From: Hymenobacter psychrotolerans DSM 18569
GTDB taxonomy: Bacteria; Bacteroidota; Bacteroidia; Cytophagales; Hymenobacteraceae
Assembly: GCF_900142395.1 (NCBI RefSeq)
Contig: NZ_FRAS01000001.1
Location: forward strand, 310,001 to 374,000
Reading direction: 5' to 3'
DNA length: 64,000 nt
Shown: piece by piece, positions 27,239 through 36,088 of the stretch
Position numbering within the stretch: the first letter of the stretch is position 1
How the letters are laid out: the number at the start of each line of letters is the position of its first letter
Translations under genes and position numbers: made by a program
Notes under the pieces: model-generated
What the model was told of the DNA's origin: nothing
Database searches by the model: none
The model's input: the letters and a program-made list of their open reading frames with translations, nothing else

Positions 27239-28291
27239 CTACTCGGCCGCAGCTTTATAGTGCGCTTCCGGGAGGCCGCGCAGGCGCTCCGCACTAAATT
27301 CCGGCGTGATGTCGCGCTGCGGGTTGCCCAGCATTTCGTAGCCCACCATAAACTTGCGCACCGTGGCAGAGCGGAGCAGCGGCGGGTAGAAATGCAGGTG
27401 CAGGTGCCACTCGGGGTGCTGCTGCCCATCGGTGGGGCGCTGGTGCAGGCCGGCTGAGTACGGGAAGGAAATCTGGAACAGGTTGTCGTAGCGGATGGTG
27501 AGGCGGCGCACAACGTCGGCCAGGGCCGTGCGCTCGGCGTCCGTGAGCTGCGCCACGTCCTGCACCGGCCGGCGGGCTACCACCAGCGTCTCGAAGGGCC
27601 AGACCGCCCAGAACGGCACCAGCACCACAAAATGCTCGTTTTCCAGCACCACGCGCTGCTTGTCGCGCAGCTCTATTGCCAGGTAGTCGCTGAGCAGGGT
27701 GCGGCCGTGCTTTTCGTAGTAGGCCAGCTGCTGCACGGTTTCCTTGGCCGGCTCGGTGGGCACGGTGCGCTGCGCCCAGATCTGGCCGTGCGGGTGCGGA
27801 TTGGAGCAGCCCATCACCTGGCCCTTGTTCTCGAAAATCTGCACGTAGTTGATATCGGGGCGGGCGCCCAGCTCCTGATACTGCGCCGCCCACAGGTCTA
27901 CTACTTCCCGAATGGCGGGCAGCTCCATTTCGGGCAGCGTCAGGTCGTGGCGCGGCGAGAAGCAGATGACGCGGCAGATACCCGATTCCGCCTCCGCCCG
28001 CAGCAGGCCGCCCTCATCAATACTGCCGGCCGGCACATCGGCCTGCAGCGCCCCGAAATCATTCTCAAACACAAATGTGGAAGTGTATTCGGGGTTGAGG
28101 ATGCCGCCGGCGCGGGTATTGCCGGGGCAGAGGTAGCAGGTGGGGTCGTAGGCGGGGCGCACTTCGGGCTCGGGCGTTTCCTGCTGGCCCTGCCAGGGCC
28201 GCTTGGAGCGGTGCGGCGACACCAGCACCCACTCGCCGGTGAGGGCATTGAAACGGCGGTGCGCGTGCTCGGTGCTGTCGAAAGTTGTCAT
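27239..28291 (-). CDS. galT: galactose-1-phosphate uridylyltransferase
   Basis: GalT moves UMP between UDP-glucose and galactose-1-phosphate in the Leloir pathway. The 350-residue protein has the zinc ligands Cys52 and Cys55 (CYLC) and the catalytic motif [10 protein letters not shown], with His166 and His168. Length and motifs are normal for the family. It follows galK on the same strand with a 60-bp gap, so the two should form an operon. There is no galE or mutarotase gene nearby. Confidence 0.96.
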   Translation of the reverse strand: MTTFDSTEHAHRRFNALTGEWVLVSPHRSKRPWQGQQETPEPEVRPAYDPTCYLCPGNTRAGGILNPEYTSTFVFENDFGALQADVPAGSIDEGGLLRAEAESGICRVICFSPRHDLTLPEMELPAIREVVDLWAAQYQELGARPDINYVQIFENKGQVMGCSNPHPHGQIWAQRTVPTEPAKETVQQLAYYEKHGRTLLSDYLAIELRDKQRVVLENEHFVVLVPFWAVWPFETLVVARRPVQDVAQLTDAERTALADVVRRLTIRYDNLFQISFPYSAGLHQRPTDGQQHPEWHLHLHFYPPLLRSATVRKFMVGYEMLGNPQRDITPEFSAERLRGLPEAHYKAAAE

Positions 28292-28351
28292 GGGTGCTGG
28301 GCTGAAAAGGAGGGATACGGTGGATAGAATGGCGGGCGGAAGGCGCAGCGG

Positions 28352-29521
28352 CTACCGCCCGCCCGGCCCTATCTCCGACACGCCGCCGACGCTGGTGGTC
28401 TGGTAGGTTTCGGGGACGCGCCCGAAGCGCTGCTCAAACGCGGCGCCCACCTGCCCGATAAAGGCCTCTACCTGCTCCGGCGCCACCAGATTGATAGTAC
28501 AGCCCCCGAACCCGCCGCCCATCATGCGCGCGCCGTACACGCCGGGCACCTGCCGGGCGGCTTCCACCAGCACGTCCAGCTCTTCGCAGCTTACTTCGTA
28601 GTCGTCGCGCAGGCCGGCGTGCGAGGCGTACATCTGCTGCCCGAAAGCAGCCAAGTCGTGCTGCTCCAGGTGGCGGCAGGCGGCCAGCACCCGCTCATTT
28701 TCGCGCACCACGTAGGCGCAGCGGCGAAACGTGAGCGGGCCCAGCTCGTCGCGGTGCGTTTCCAGCTGTTCCAGTGTGGCATCGCGCAGGCTCTGCACCT
28801 GCGGGTAGTGGCGGCGCAGTATCTCCACGCCCCGCTCGCACTCCTGCCGGCGCTTGTTGTACTCGGAATCGGCCAGGCTGTGCTTCACGCCGGAGTTGCA
28901 GAGCACAATGCGGCAGGCCTGGGTATCGAAGGGGAAGTAGTCGTATTCGAGGGAGCGGCAGTCGAGGCGCACCACGGAACCCGCCTGCCCGAACAGGCTG
29001 GCAAACTGGTCCATGATGCCGCACATGACGCCAGCGTATTCGTGTTCGGCTTTCTGGGCGGCGTGGGCCAGTTCCATCTTGTCGATGCCGGTGCCCAGCA
29101 GCTGGTTCAGCGCAAAAGCCAGCCCGCACTCCACGGCCGCCGACGACGACATACCCGCGCCAATCGGCACGTTGCCGCCAAATACGCAGTCGAAGCCTGG
29201 CACGGCCACGCCGCGCTTCTGCAGCTGCGCCACTACTCCCAGCAGGTAATTGGCCCACTGGGTTTCGGTGCGGTGCACCTGGTCGGGGGCTATGGCGCAG
29301 GTTTCGTTCAGGTCGTGCGACACCAGCCGGATTTGCGCTTTCTCGCTCAGGCTCACCGCGAAGTATAGCTCCTTATCAACGGCCGCCGGCAGCACAAAGC
29401 CCTGGTTGTAGTCGGTGTGCTCGCCAATCAGATTGACCCGGCCGGGCGCCCGCACCAGCAAGGGCGCGGCATAGCCGAAATGACGTTCGAAAGTGGCAGC
29501 AACGGCAGACGGGGTAGACAT
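28352..29521 (-). CDS. galK: galactokinase
   Basis: This enzyme phosphorylates galactose with ATP at C1. ATG at 29519-29521 gives MSTPSAVAATF and 389 residues, the usual length; the frame 14 codons upstream is less likely. All GHMP motifs are visible: RAPGRVNLIGEHTDYN (residues 24-39), PIGAGMSSSAAVE (phosphate loop) and MGGGFGGCTI near the C-terminus. It is the first gene of a galK-galT pair, transcribed away from a broken GH43 gene. Confidence 0.96.
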   Translation of the reverse strand: MSTPSAVAATFERHFGYAAPLLVRAPGRVNLIGEHTDYNQGFVLPAAVDKELYFAVSLSEKAQIRLVSHDLNETCAIAPDQVHRTETQWANYLLGVVAQLQKRGVAVPGFDCVFGGNVPIGAGMSSSAAVECGLAFALNQLLGTGIDKMELAHAAQKAEHEYAGVMCGIMDQFASLFGQAGSVVRLDCRSLEYDYFPFDTQACRIVLCNSGVKHSLADSEYNKRRQECERGVEILRRHYPQVQSLRDATLEQLETHRDELGPLTFRRCAYVVRENERVLAACRHLEQHDLAAFGQQMYASHAGLRDDYEVSCEELDVLVEAARQVPGVYGARMMGGGFGGCTINLVAPEQVEAFIGQVGAAFEQRFGRVPETYQTTSVGGVSEIGPGGR

Positions 29522-29939
29522 AGGCGGGCTCTGAGACAGGGTGAAGGAAAGCGCGAACAGCATGGAAGCTACGCAGATTCGGGGCGAAAGGCCAACGCGC
29601 CGCCACTACGGAGGAGCTGCGCCACGGTGAGTACCGGCTCACCTGAACCGGCACCTGCAGAGCGAGTTTTATCGGGCTGGGTGTGCTTTCTACCGACGCA
29701 ATAGGGGAGTTGGGCAAAAAACAGATAGGAGAAGGAGTCAATTTTCCGGTGTTGTTTACCTTTGAATAATTACAGGAGCAACACATTCAATTTTTTCACA
29801 GTTTGTTCCTGTACAAGGTCTTACCGCATTTTTCAAGCAGCCCACAAGCCCGGCAGTTGGGCTAAACTTTCTTTTCTTAGTACCAAAAACAGCCGCGCTT
29901 TGGCCTGCCTTTTGCCCGACGGCTCCCCCAGACGGCACA
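29522..29939. other. divergent control region between galK and GH43
   Basis: The 418-bp gap must hold promoters for both directions. TACCTTTG (29757-29764, plus strand) matches the TAnnTTTG box exactly, 239 bp before the first in-frame TTG start, but no -33 element was seen. A short inverted repeat GGTGAG...CTCACC is at about 29624-29641. The segment 29690-29880 is AT-rich. No gene is supported. Confidence 0.5.
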
Positions 29940-31405
29940 GTGCATCAGTCCCGCCGCCGCCAACTGACCTATCAGGGCCCTACCTCACTACATCCCTCCG
30001 CTTTGTCTTTCGAACTGGAACCCGGAACTACTATTCCTCTGCCGGACGCCCGCTTGCTGGTTGACCGGCCCGAGCCGCTTTTTGCCAATGCGCCGGTAGC
30101 ACCGGCTCCCGTTGTCTACGACCAGCTGGTGCTGCCCGGCGACTTCCCCGACCCGACCATTGCCCAAATCGGGGATACGTACTGGGCCAGCGCCACGTCG
30201 GCATGCTGTGCGTGGCCGTGGCCAGCGCCGACCACCCCGAAGGCCCTTACACCGACCACGGCCCGCTGGTGGGCGAAGAAGCCGGCTCCATCGACGGGTT
30301 TCCGATTCGGGACGAGCACGGCGTGCTGCACCTGGTCTGGAAAAACGACGGCAACAGCCGCGGCGAGGCCACCCCGCTCTGGGCCCAGCCCATCGACGAA
30401 AAGACGCTGCAGCTGACCGGTGAGCGGCACGAGCTGTTCCGCAACGACGCGCCCTGGGAAGGTCCGCTGGTGGAAGGCTCGGCCATGGTGCGCCACAACG
30501 GCTACTTCTACATGTTCTACGCCGGCAACGCCTGCTGCGGCAAGTACTGCACCTACGCCGAAGGAGTAGCCCGCTCGCGCACCTTGCTGGGCCCCTGGGA
30601 GAAGTGCCCGCAAAACCCCATCCTCACCGACAACAGCACCTGGAAATGCCCCGGCCATGGCACCGTGGCCGAGAAAGACGGCCGCTGGTTTCTGCTGCAC
30701 CACGCCTACCACGCCGACAGCCATGAGTTTGTGGGCCGCCAGGGCCTGCTGAGCGAGTTTACCTGGAACGCCGAAGGCTGGCCCCACTTCGTGAACAACA
30801 GCCCGCAGGCCGCGCCCCTGGCAGATGTGCGCACCATGAACGTAGCCGACAACTTCGAGGGCGACGCGCTGGGCCTGAAGTGGCAGTGGCCGATTGGCAC
30901 GCTGCCGCGCCTGGCAGTGGCTGATAATGAGCTTCGACTGGGCGCCAATCCCGCCCGCCTAGGCACCGTGGTGGCCCGGCGCACCTACGCCGCCACCTAC
31001 AGCACCAGCGTCCTGCTCGATGCCACTACCCTCACCGAAGGCACCTTCGCGGGCCTGGGCGCCGTCGGCGACCCGTACAACGCGCTGGCCCTGGTAGCCG
31101 GCGACAATATGCTGCAGCTGTGGCTGGTGCGCATGGGCAAAAAGCATCGCCTGCTGGAAGTGCTCTTCGAGGAACCCTGCGCCACGCTGGGGCTGCGCCT
31201 GGAGTGCTGGGGCGGCAGCCGCTTCCGCTTCTCGTACAGCCTCAACCAGGGCAAGCTGTGGGAGCCGCTGCGCACCGATGCCTACGCCATCAACGGTACC
31301 TACCTGCCGCCCTGGGACCGGGGCGTACGCGTCGGGCTGATTGCGCAGGGCGAGGAAACCGAAACGGTAACGTTCCGGCGGTTTTCGCTGCGCAACCTGC
31401 GCTAG
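29940..31405 (+). pseudogene. GH43 glycoside hydrolase, broken by internal deletion and frameshift
   Basis: Two frames together give a GH43-like enzyme. The first part (29940 to about 30195) ends DFPDPTIAQIGDTYWASATS, the N-terminal blade with the catalytic base Asp. The second part (frame of 30203-31405) resumes with HVGMLCVAVASADHPEGPY, and carries GSIDGFPIRDE, EGPLVEGSAM (likely catalytic acid) and an ending module. By family comparison several tens of residues between these are missing and the frame changes at the join, near GCCACGTCGGC at about 30195. No ATG is found for the first frame: GTG 29940 or TTG 30003 would be the start. The second frame alone (400 residues from ATG 30203) lacks the catalytic base. 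A sequencing or assembly fault is a live alternative. Confidence 0.75.
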
Positions 31406-31487
31406 GCGGCCGGCACGGGCGGCGGCAGGGGCAACAAGCAGGCGCGGGCTTGCGTCTGTATAGGAGTGTGCACCTATTCCGTTCCCG

Positions 31488-32450
31488 ATGATGCCTCTGC
31501 TCTCTTCCCTCCCAATCAGCTGTTCTTCGCTGGCGCTGCTGCTGCTGGCTGGCCTTGTGGTGGGCGCCTGCGCCTCCTCTTCTACCCCAGCCGAAACCAC
31601 CGGCGAGCCGGCCCGGCGCAACCTGGCGGCCGGCGACGCCACGCCTACGCTGGTGGCGCGGCAGTTCAAGTTCACGGAAGGCCCGGCCGCCGACAAAGCC
31701 GGCAACGTGTTCTTCACAGACCAGCCCAACGACAAGATCTGGAAGTACGACACCAACGGGCAGCTCAGCGTATTTCTGGCGAAGTCGGGGCGGGCAAACG
31801 GGCTGTACTTCGACGCGCAGGGCAACCTGCTGGCCTGCGCCGATGAGAACAACCAGCTCTGGTCGATTGCGCCCAACGGCAAGCGCACGATTCTGCTGCG
31901 CGACGTGGACGGGCGCCGCCTCAATGGCCCCAACGACCTGTGGGTGCACCCCAGCACCGGCGCCATCTACTTCACCGACCCCTACTACCAGCGCGACTAC
32001 TGGACCCGCACCGCCCCCGACCCCAGCCTGGGCGGCCAGAAAGTGTACTGCCTGCCGAAGGGCCAGAGCCAGCCGTTCGTGGTAGATGATACACTTGAGC
32101 AGCCCAACGGCATCATCGGCACGCCCGACGGCCGGCAGCTCTACGTGGCCGACATCAAAGCCAACAAAACCTACCGCTACCAGATTGCCGCCGACGGCCG
32201 CCTCTCCGGCCGCCAGCTGTTCGTGGAAATGGGCTCCGACGGCATGACCCTCGACAGCGAAGGCAACGTGTACCTCACGGGCAAGGGCGTCATGGTATTC
32301 AGCCCCGCCGGCCGCCAGATTCAGCACATCGAGGTGCCGGAAGAGTGGACCGGCAACGTCTGTTTCGGGGGCGCCGACCGGAGCACGCTGTTTATTACGG
32401 CCTCGGAAGCGGTGTTCGTGCTGCCGATGCGGGTGCGGGGCGTGCAGTAG
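31488..32450 (+). CDS. SMP-30/gluconolactonase-like lipoprotein
   Basis: The 320-residue protein begins with a lipoprotein signal peptide (LVVGAC, Cys28 region). The mature part is a six-bladed propeller of the SMP-30/gluconolactonase type: FTEGPAADKAGNVFFTDQ for blade 1, RLNGPNDLWVHPSTGAIYFTDP for the metal-site blade and QPNGIIGTPDGRQLYVADI later. Such enzymes open sugar lactones. It lies 82 bp after the GH43 remnant in the same direction, so a sugar-oxidation role is plausible. The sugar is unknown. Confidence 0.88.
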   Translation: MMPLLSSLPISCSSLALLLLAGLVVGACASSSTPAETTGEPARRNLAAGDATPTLVARQFKFTEGPAADKAGNVFFTDQPNDKIWKYDTNGQLSVFLAKSGRANGLYFDAQGNLLACADENNQLWSIAPNGKRTILLRDVDGRRLNGPNDLWVHPSTGAIYFTDPYYQRDYWTRTAPDPSLGGQKVYCLPKGQSQPFVVDDTLEQPNGIIGTPDGRQLYVADIKANKTYRYQIAADGRLSGRQLFVEMGSDGMTLDSEGNVYLTGKGVMVFSPAGRQIQHIEVPEEWTGNVCFGGADRSTLFITASEAVFVLPMRVRGVQ

Positions 32451-32714
32451 GTGTCTGGCTTAGCCGGCGGGTAGGTTGCCGGACAGATTGGCCCAGAGGC
32501 GGCACACCTTATACTTGCTTTTGTATAAAAATTTCCAAATATACCCATAACACGGTATTGCTTGCTGCCCATACCAGGGTTACTTTAGCAGCCTACTGCT
32601 CCGGCGCCGACTACACCTTATAGACCGGCGTTTTCTACCCTGCCTATTGCTATTGCTGCCCGTTTCCTGCCTGTCGGGCAGGCTTGTTTGTGTGTCCTTA
32701 TCACCCGAGCGCCA

Positions 32715-33356
32715 ATGGCTATTCCTGTTTTCGACTGTGGCACGGTGCTGGTAGCCGCGCCCCCTTCCCTGCACCGCCAGGGCCTGCTGGCCACCCTGGA
32801 GGAGCATTGGCCGGCGCTGGCCTGCACCGTGCTTCCCGACCCGGACCAGCTGCCGGCACTGGTCCGGCAGCAGGCTTACGCGCTGGTGGTGCTGGATAGC
32901 GCGCTGGGCGGGCCGCCACTGCCGGAGCAGCTGCGGCGGCTGTGCGGCATCCGCAGCTGCCAGCCGGTACTGGTGCTTACCGGACGCCGCCTTACGCCAC
33001 CCTTGCGCCAGCAGCTGCAGCAGGCCGGGGCCAGCGCGCTGCTTTGCCACGATGTAGCGCCCGCCGCCCTGGTTGCCACTATCTCGGCCCTGCTCACCAA
33101 CGACGCAGCCGGAGGCAGAGCCAGCGCCCATACCGTGTCCCGAACCAGCACCCCTCCTACCCCCTTCAGCACGCGCGAAGTGGAGGTGCTGCGCTTGGTA
33201 GTAGCCGACCTCTGTAACCAGGAAATAGCCGACAAGCTGTTTCTGAGCGTGCGTACCGTGGAAAGCCACCGCCGCGCCCTGCTGCAGAAAACCGGCGCCA
33301 AAACGCTGGTGGGGCTGGTGGTGCAGGCCGTGCGGGAAGGCTGGGTGGGCATGTAA
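32715..33356 (+). CDS. orphan LuxR-type response regulator with degenerate receiver
   Basis: ATG 32715 gives 213 residues. Residues 1-120 look like a receiver, with Asp61 in ALVVLDSALGG in the phosphorylation place. However, the paired acidic residues usually found near residue 10 are replaced (TVLVAAPPS), and the conserved Lys after strand 5 is replaced by Cys in ALLCHDVAP. Phosphorylation may be lost or unusual. Residues about 150-213 are a LuxR helix-turn-helix (FSTREVEVLRLVVADLCNQE, then RTVESHRR). No histidine kinase is adjacent. Target genes are unknown. Confidence 0.85.
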   Translation: MAIPVFDCGTVLVAAPPSLHRQGLLATLEEHWPALACTVLPDPDQLPALVRQQAYALVVLDSALGGPPLPEQLRRLCGIRSCQPVLVLTGRRLTPPLRQQLQQAGASALLCHDVAPAALVATISALLTNDAAGGRASAHTVSRTSTPPTPFSTREVEVLRLVVADLCNQEIADKLFLSVRTVESHRRALLQKTGAKTLVGLVVQAVREGWVGM

Positions 33357-33390
33357 AACACTACTTCTTTGCCAGGGCACCTACACATAA

Positions 33391-33421
33391 CCGCCCGCCC
33401 CGGCAGTGCCGGAACGGGCGG
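33391..33421. terminator. G+C-rich terminator, bidirectional
   Basis: Arms CCGCCCGCCCCGGCA (33391-33405) and TGCCGGAACGGGCGG (33407-33421) pair with two mismatches. It lies between two convergent genes. There is no clear T-run. Confidence 0.6.
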
Positions 33422-33453
33422 AGTAGCCAGCAAACGCGGGTAGAGACGCCTAC

Positions 33454-33870
33454 TTAGGCCGTCAGGGTAGCGCGGTGGGCCGTGACTTCGGCAATGGCCT
33501 GTTGCAGCTCGGGTACCTGCACGGCCACCTGGCGGGCATCCACGGCGAGGCGGAAAGCCGTGACGGGGTTCTGGCTGGTGCGGGCACCCAGGTCGCCGCG
33601 GCGCTTCACGTAGGCGCGCAGGTCGGCTTCGGCGCGGGGGCGGCGCTTGCTGTCGGCAGCCATAGCGGCCAGCTCGCGGTTGAGGTCGGCAATATCGCGG
33701 TCCAGGGTCTGGGCTTCCTGGTTAAGGTCGGCGGCCCGGTCGGTGGCTTTTTCGTCGCGGTGGTCATAGTTGGTTTGCCGCACGGTGAAATCTTTCAGCT
33801 CCGTTTGCAGGTCGTCCAGTACGTCGTCGCACTGGGCCTGGGTGGTGAGCAGCTTTACGGGGAATGCCAT
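33454..33870 (-). CDS. coiled-coil hypothetical protein
   Basis: ATG at 33868-33870 (MAFPVKLLTTQAQCDD) gives 138 residues without a signal peptide. Almost the whole chain reads as amphipathic helix with a heptad pattern, rich in Asp, Gln, Glu, Arg and Ala. I know no function. The longer frame would begin with a spurious extension. It has a terminator 33 bp behind its stop. Confidence 0.68.
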   Translation of the reverse strand: MAFPVKLLTTQAQCDDVLDDLQTELKDFTVRQTNYDHRDEKATDRAADLNQEAQTLDRDIADLNRELAAMAADSKRRPRAEADLRAYVKRRGDLGARTSQNPVTAFRLAVDARQVAVQVPELQQAIAEVTAHRATLTA

Positions 33871-34048
33871 CGGGATAAAGGAAAAAATGGAAAATAGAAA
33901 AAGGGCTCCAACCGTGGAGCTTGTGCAAGTATTATCATAAGCCGGCACTAAATCAACCTCCTTTCAGCTCCCGTACCGCCCCATTTTGAGCAGACAAGCC
34001 CCGCCAACATCCTATTTTGACAATTGCCACTGGCAGCCGCCGGCACGG

Positions 34049-34690
34049 CTACTCTCCGGCCGGCACCTGGCGGCCCAGCAGTGGCGTGAGGGCCGCGGCT
34101 TCGGCTTCGAGGGCGGCCACGCGCAGCAGGGCCAGCGCCTGGGCGGCGCGCCGGGCCGGGGTGGCGGCGCTGCCGCCAATATCGGCGGCCAGCACCGCCA
34201 GCCAGCGGCCGAGGTGGGCCTGCTCGGCGGCGGCGGTTGCCTCGGCCGGGGGCAGGGCGGCCCGCAGCAGCGCCAGCCCCCACTCCCGCCGCTGCTGCAA
34301 CGCGCTGCCCTTGCCGGCCTGGTGCAGCGCCAGCCGCAGGCGGGCGGCCTGGGCCCGCACCTGCAATAGCCGGCGGCGCAGCGGCGCGGCGTCCGGCGCG
34401 CCGCCCAGGTCGGGCAGCGCGGGCAGGGCCAGGGGCGGCAGGGGCTCCGGCACCCCAAAGCGCGGCGCGGCCGGGCCGTGGCCGGTGGGCGGCGGCAGCA
34501 GCGCCGCCAGGTACCCGAGCCGCCTACTAACGGCGGCCGTGGGCGGGCGGCGGCCGGCTTCCAGGTGGGCCACCAGCCCCCGCGTGACGCCGAGGTAGCG
34601 GGCCAACTCCTCCTGGCTTAACCCGAAGTGCGCGCGTACGGCGGCTTCCAGCGTATCGGAGGGCAGGGAGTGGGTAAGCGGGCGGGCCAT
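34049..34690 (-). CDS. XRE-type helix-turn-helix regulator
   Basis: The 213-residue protein has an XRE-type helix-turn-helix at about residues 22-51 (GLSQEELARYLGVTRGLVAHL). The rest is an Ala/Leu/Arg-rich helical C-terminal region, extreme even for this genome. The start at 34690 is directly upstream of a symmetric set of half-sites, so it may repress itself. The following plus-strand gene (34936) shares that upstream region and may be a target as well. No phage or toxin context is seen. Confidence 0.82.
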   Translation of the reverse strand: MARPLTHSLPSDTLEAAVRAHFGLSQEELARYLGVTRGLVAHLEAGRRPPTAAVSRRLGYLAALLPPPTGHGPAAPRFGVPEPLPPLALPALPDLGGAPDAAPLRRRLLQVRAQAARLRLALHQAGKGSALQQRREWGLALLRAALPPAEATAAAEQAHLGRWLAVLAADIGGSAATPARRAAQALALLRVAALEAEAAALTPLLGRQVPAGE

Positions 34691-34701
34691 TGGAGAAGCT
34701 T

Positions 34702-34778
34702 GTAGCGGACTGCTGGGAAAATAAGAGGTCTGCTACGGATTTTGTAGCAGACTATTAGGGAAAATTTTGATTCGCTAC
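34702..34778. promoter_or_regulatory. symmetric four-half-site operator
   Basis: The inner pair is GTCTGCTAC (34728-34736) and GTAGCAGAC (34744-34752), perfect reverse complements 7 bp apart. Two outer half-sites, GTAGCGGAC (34702-34710) and ATTCGCTAC (34770-34778), stand symmetrically about the same dyad, 42 bp from the matching inner half (four DNA turns). The set lies between the XRE gene (start 34690) and the divergent gene at 34936. Binding by the XRE protein is inference. Confidence 0.7.
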
Positions 34779-34935
34779 AGAAGCTGCCAGTCGCGCAGCG
34801 TTATTGGGGCTAAAGATTCAGTGCTGACACGGAGGGATATGCGCGGGCACAGTGGAATCTTGAACCAGCAAACCCAGCCCGGCTACTGCCCGGCCCGGGG
34901 CGCTTTTTCCTATTGCCACCTAACTCTCATACCCC

Positions 34936-35793
34936 ATGAAACACGCGTACCTCTTGCTGCTGTCCGTTTGCATGGGCATGGCCTCGCTACTGCCGCAGGT
35001 GGGGCGGGCGCAAACCACCACGTCCGTCAGCGTGGCCATTGGCAACACCTACGCCTTTACCGTACCTACCACGGTCACACCGTGCAACCTAGACGGCACT
35101 CCCACGGGTGATGCAGCAAAAATAGCCCGCGCACACTATGAGTTTACTATCGTCGATGCCACCCCTACGGCCTACATCATCACGTTTCCCATCTGGAGTA
35201 ACAACCGCGCCCTGACCACGGAATTTGCAGTAAAGGAGATTACACCGGCCGTGAAGAATGCAGAAGGAAAAGTGACGGTACCGGCCGTGACGGAACCCCT
35301 GTTCTTCACTGTATCCAAAAACGATCTGGAGAAGAAAGTATACCGGGTGTATGCCCGCTGGGGGCCCCCTGAAGTGAGTACCGGCACCGTGATTATTCCG
35401 GTGAAGATGCGCTTCAATGAGTTTGATTTCAGCCGGGACTTTTCGCTGGGGTTTTCGATGGGGCCGCGCTGGCGCATCAGCCGACGGCGCGACCATTTCG
35501 TGCATGTGCTGGGCTCCTTCAACGTGAACATCGTGAACCTGGACAGCGCCAACACGAACGGACGCATCCGGCAGGCCACCGATAAGGGGGCACTGGGCCT
35601 GGGACTGGGTGGTGTACTTGATTTCAACGGGGCGCAGGTGGGCCTGTTTACCGGCTGGGACTGGCTGGGCCGGCGCGACCGGAACGAGTGGGCGTACCAG
35701 GGCAAACCCTGGCTATCGATGGGCCTGGGCTTCACTATCTTTTCGCGCACTACCGCAGCCACCCCACCCGTTACAGAACAGAAGCAGCCCTGA
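34936..35793 (+). CDS. exported hypothetical protein, probable outer-membrane
   Basis: The 285-residue protein has a signal peptide ending VGRAQ. The N-terminal half, up to about residue 155, resembles a periplasmic beta domain, and the C-terminal half (for example FSLGFSMGPRWRIS and PWLSMGLGFTIFSRT) looks like outer-membrane strands. No family is recognised. It is divergent from the XRE regulator and may be controlled by it through the operator at 34702-34778. Confidence 0.75.
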   Translation: MKHAYLLLLSVCMGMASLLPQVGRAQTTTSVSVAIGNTYAFTVPTTVTPCNLDGTPTGDAAKIARAHYEFTIVDATPTAYIITFPIWSNNRALTTEFAVKEITPAVKNAEGKVTVPAVTEPLFFTVSKNDLEKKVYRVYARWGPPEVSTGTVIIPVKMRFNEFDFSRDFSLGFSMGPRWRISRRRDHFVHVLGSFNVNIVNLDSANTNGRIRQATDKGALGLGLGGVLDFNGAQVGLFTGWDWLGRRDRNEWAYQGKPWLSMGLGFTIFSRTTAATPPVTEQKQP

Positions 35794-35813
35794 TCAGGCG
35801 TGAAGCTTGTTAC

Positions 35814-35875
35814 TCCCGCGCGAGCAGACAGCCCCGCCCGCGGTAGTGCGGACGGGGCTGTCTGCTCGCGCGGGA
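35814..35875. terminator. long hairpin, probable terminator
   Basis: Perfect 23-bp arms at 35814-35836 and 35853-35875 flank a 16-base loop that can itself pair in part. It follows the stop codon of the exported protein by 20 bp. There is no T-run, so a processing or attenuation role is possible. Confidence 0.6.
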
Positions 35876-35897
35876 CGAGCGGTGGGTGCCGTCCGCT

Positions 35898-35994
35898 GTA
35901 GAGACGCGTATTTGCGTCTCGTCGTTGACCGACGCGGGGGCGCCTGATACCGCTAAGTGGGGGCGGACGACTAGACGCGAATACACGTCTCTAC
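35898..35994. repeat. inverted-repeat element, MITE-like
   Basis: The 22-base arms at 35898-35919 and 35973-35994 begin with GTAGAGACG and match at 20 positions when one is reverse complemented. About 53 bp lie between them. There is no coding sequence or transposase. The right end overlaps the stop codon of the hsdS relic (35991-35993), so insertion or excision near the relic is likely. The GTAGAGACG word also appears once at about 33440. Being a mobile element is inference from structure alone. Confidence 0.6.
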
Positions 35995-36088
35995 TCGAAC
36001 CGCAGGCCGTCGTTGAAGTTGATTTGCTGGCCGCGCTGGTAGACGGGCTTGCGGGGGCGGCCCCGGCGCTGCTGCCTCGGCCAGGGGG
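35991..36088 (-). pseudogene. 3' fragment of a second hsdS gene
   Basis: Read on the minus strand directly after the fic stop, one frame gives RRGRPRKPVYQRGQQ followed by INFNDGLRFE and a TAG stop. The end of the full hsdS at 37490 is RRGRPRKPVFQEGQQ followed by MDFDGLLFE. The DNA also agrees well over about 90 bases (CAGGCCGTCG, GACGGGCTTGCGGGG, CGGCCCCGGCG). It has no start and only about 32 codons. It is best read as the surviving tail of an ancestral hsdS copy. Confidence 0.85.
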
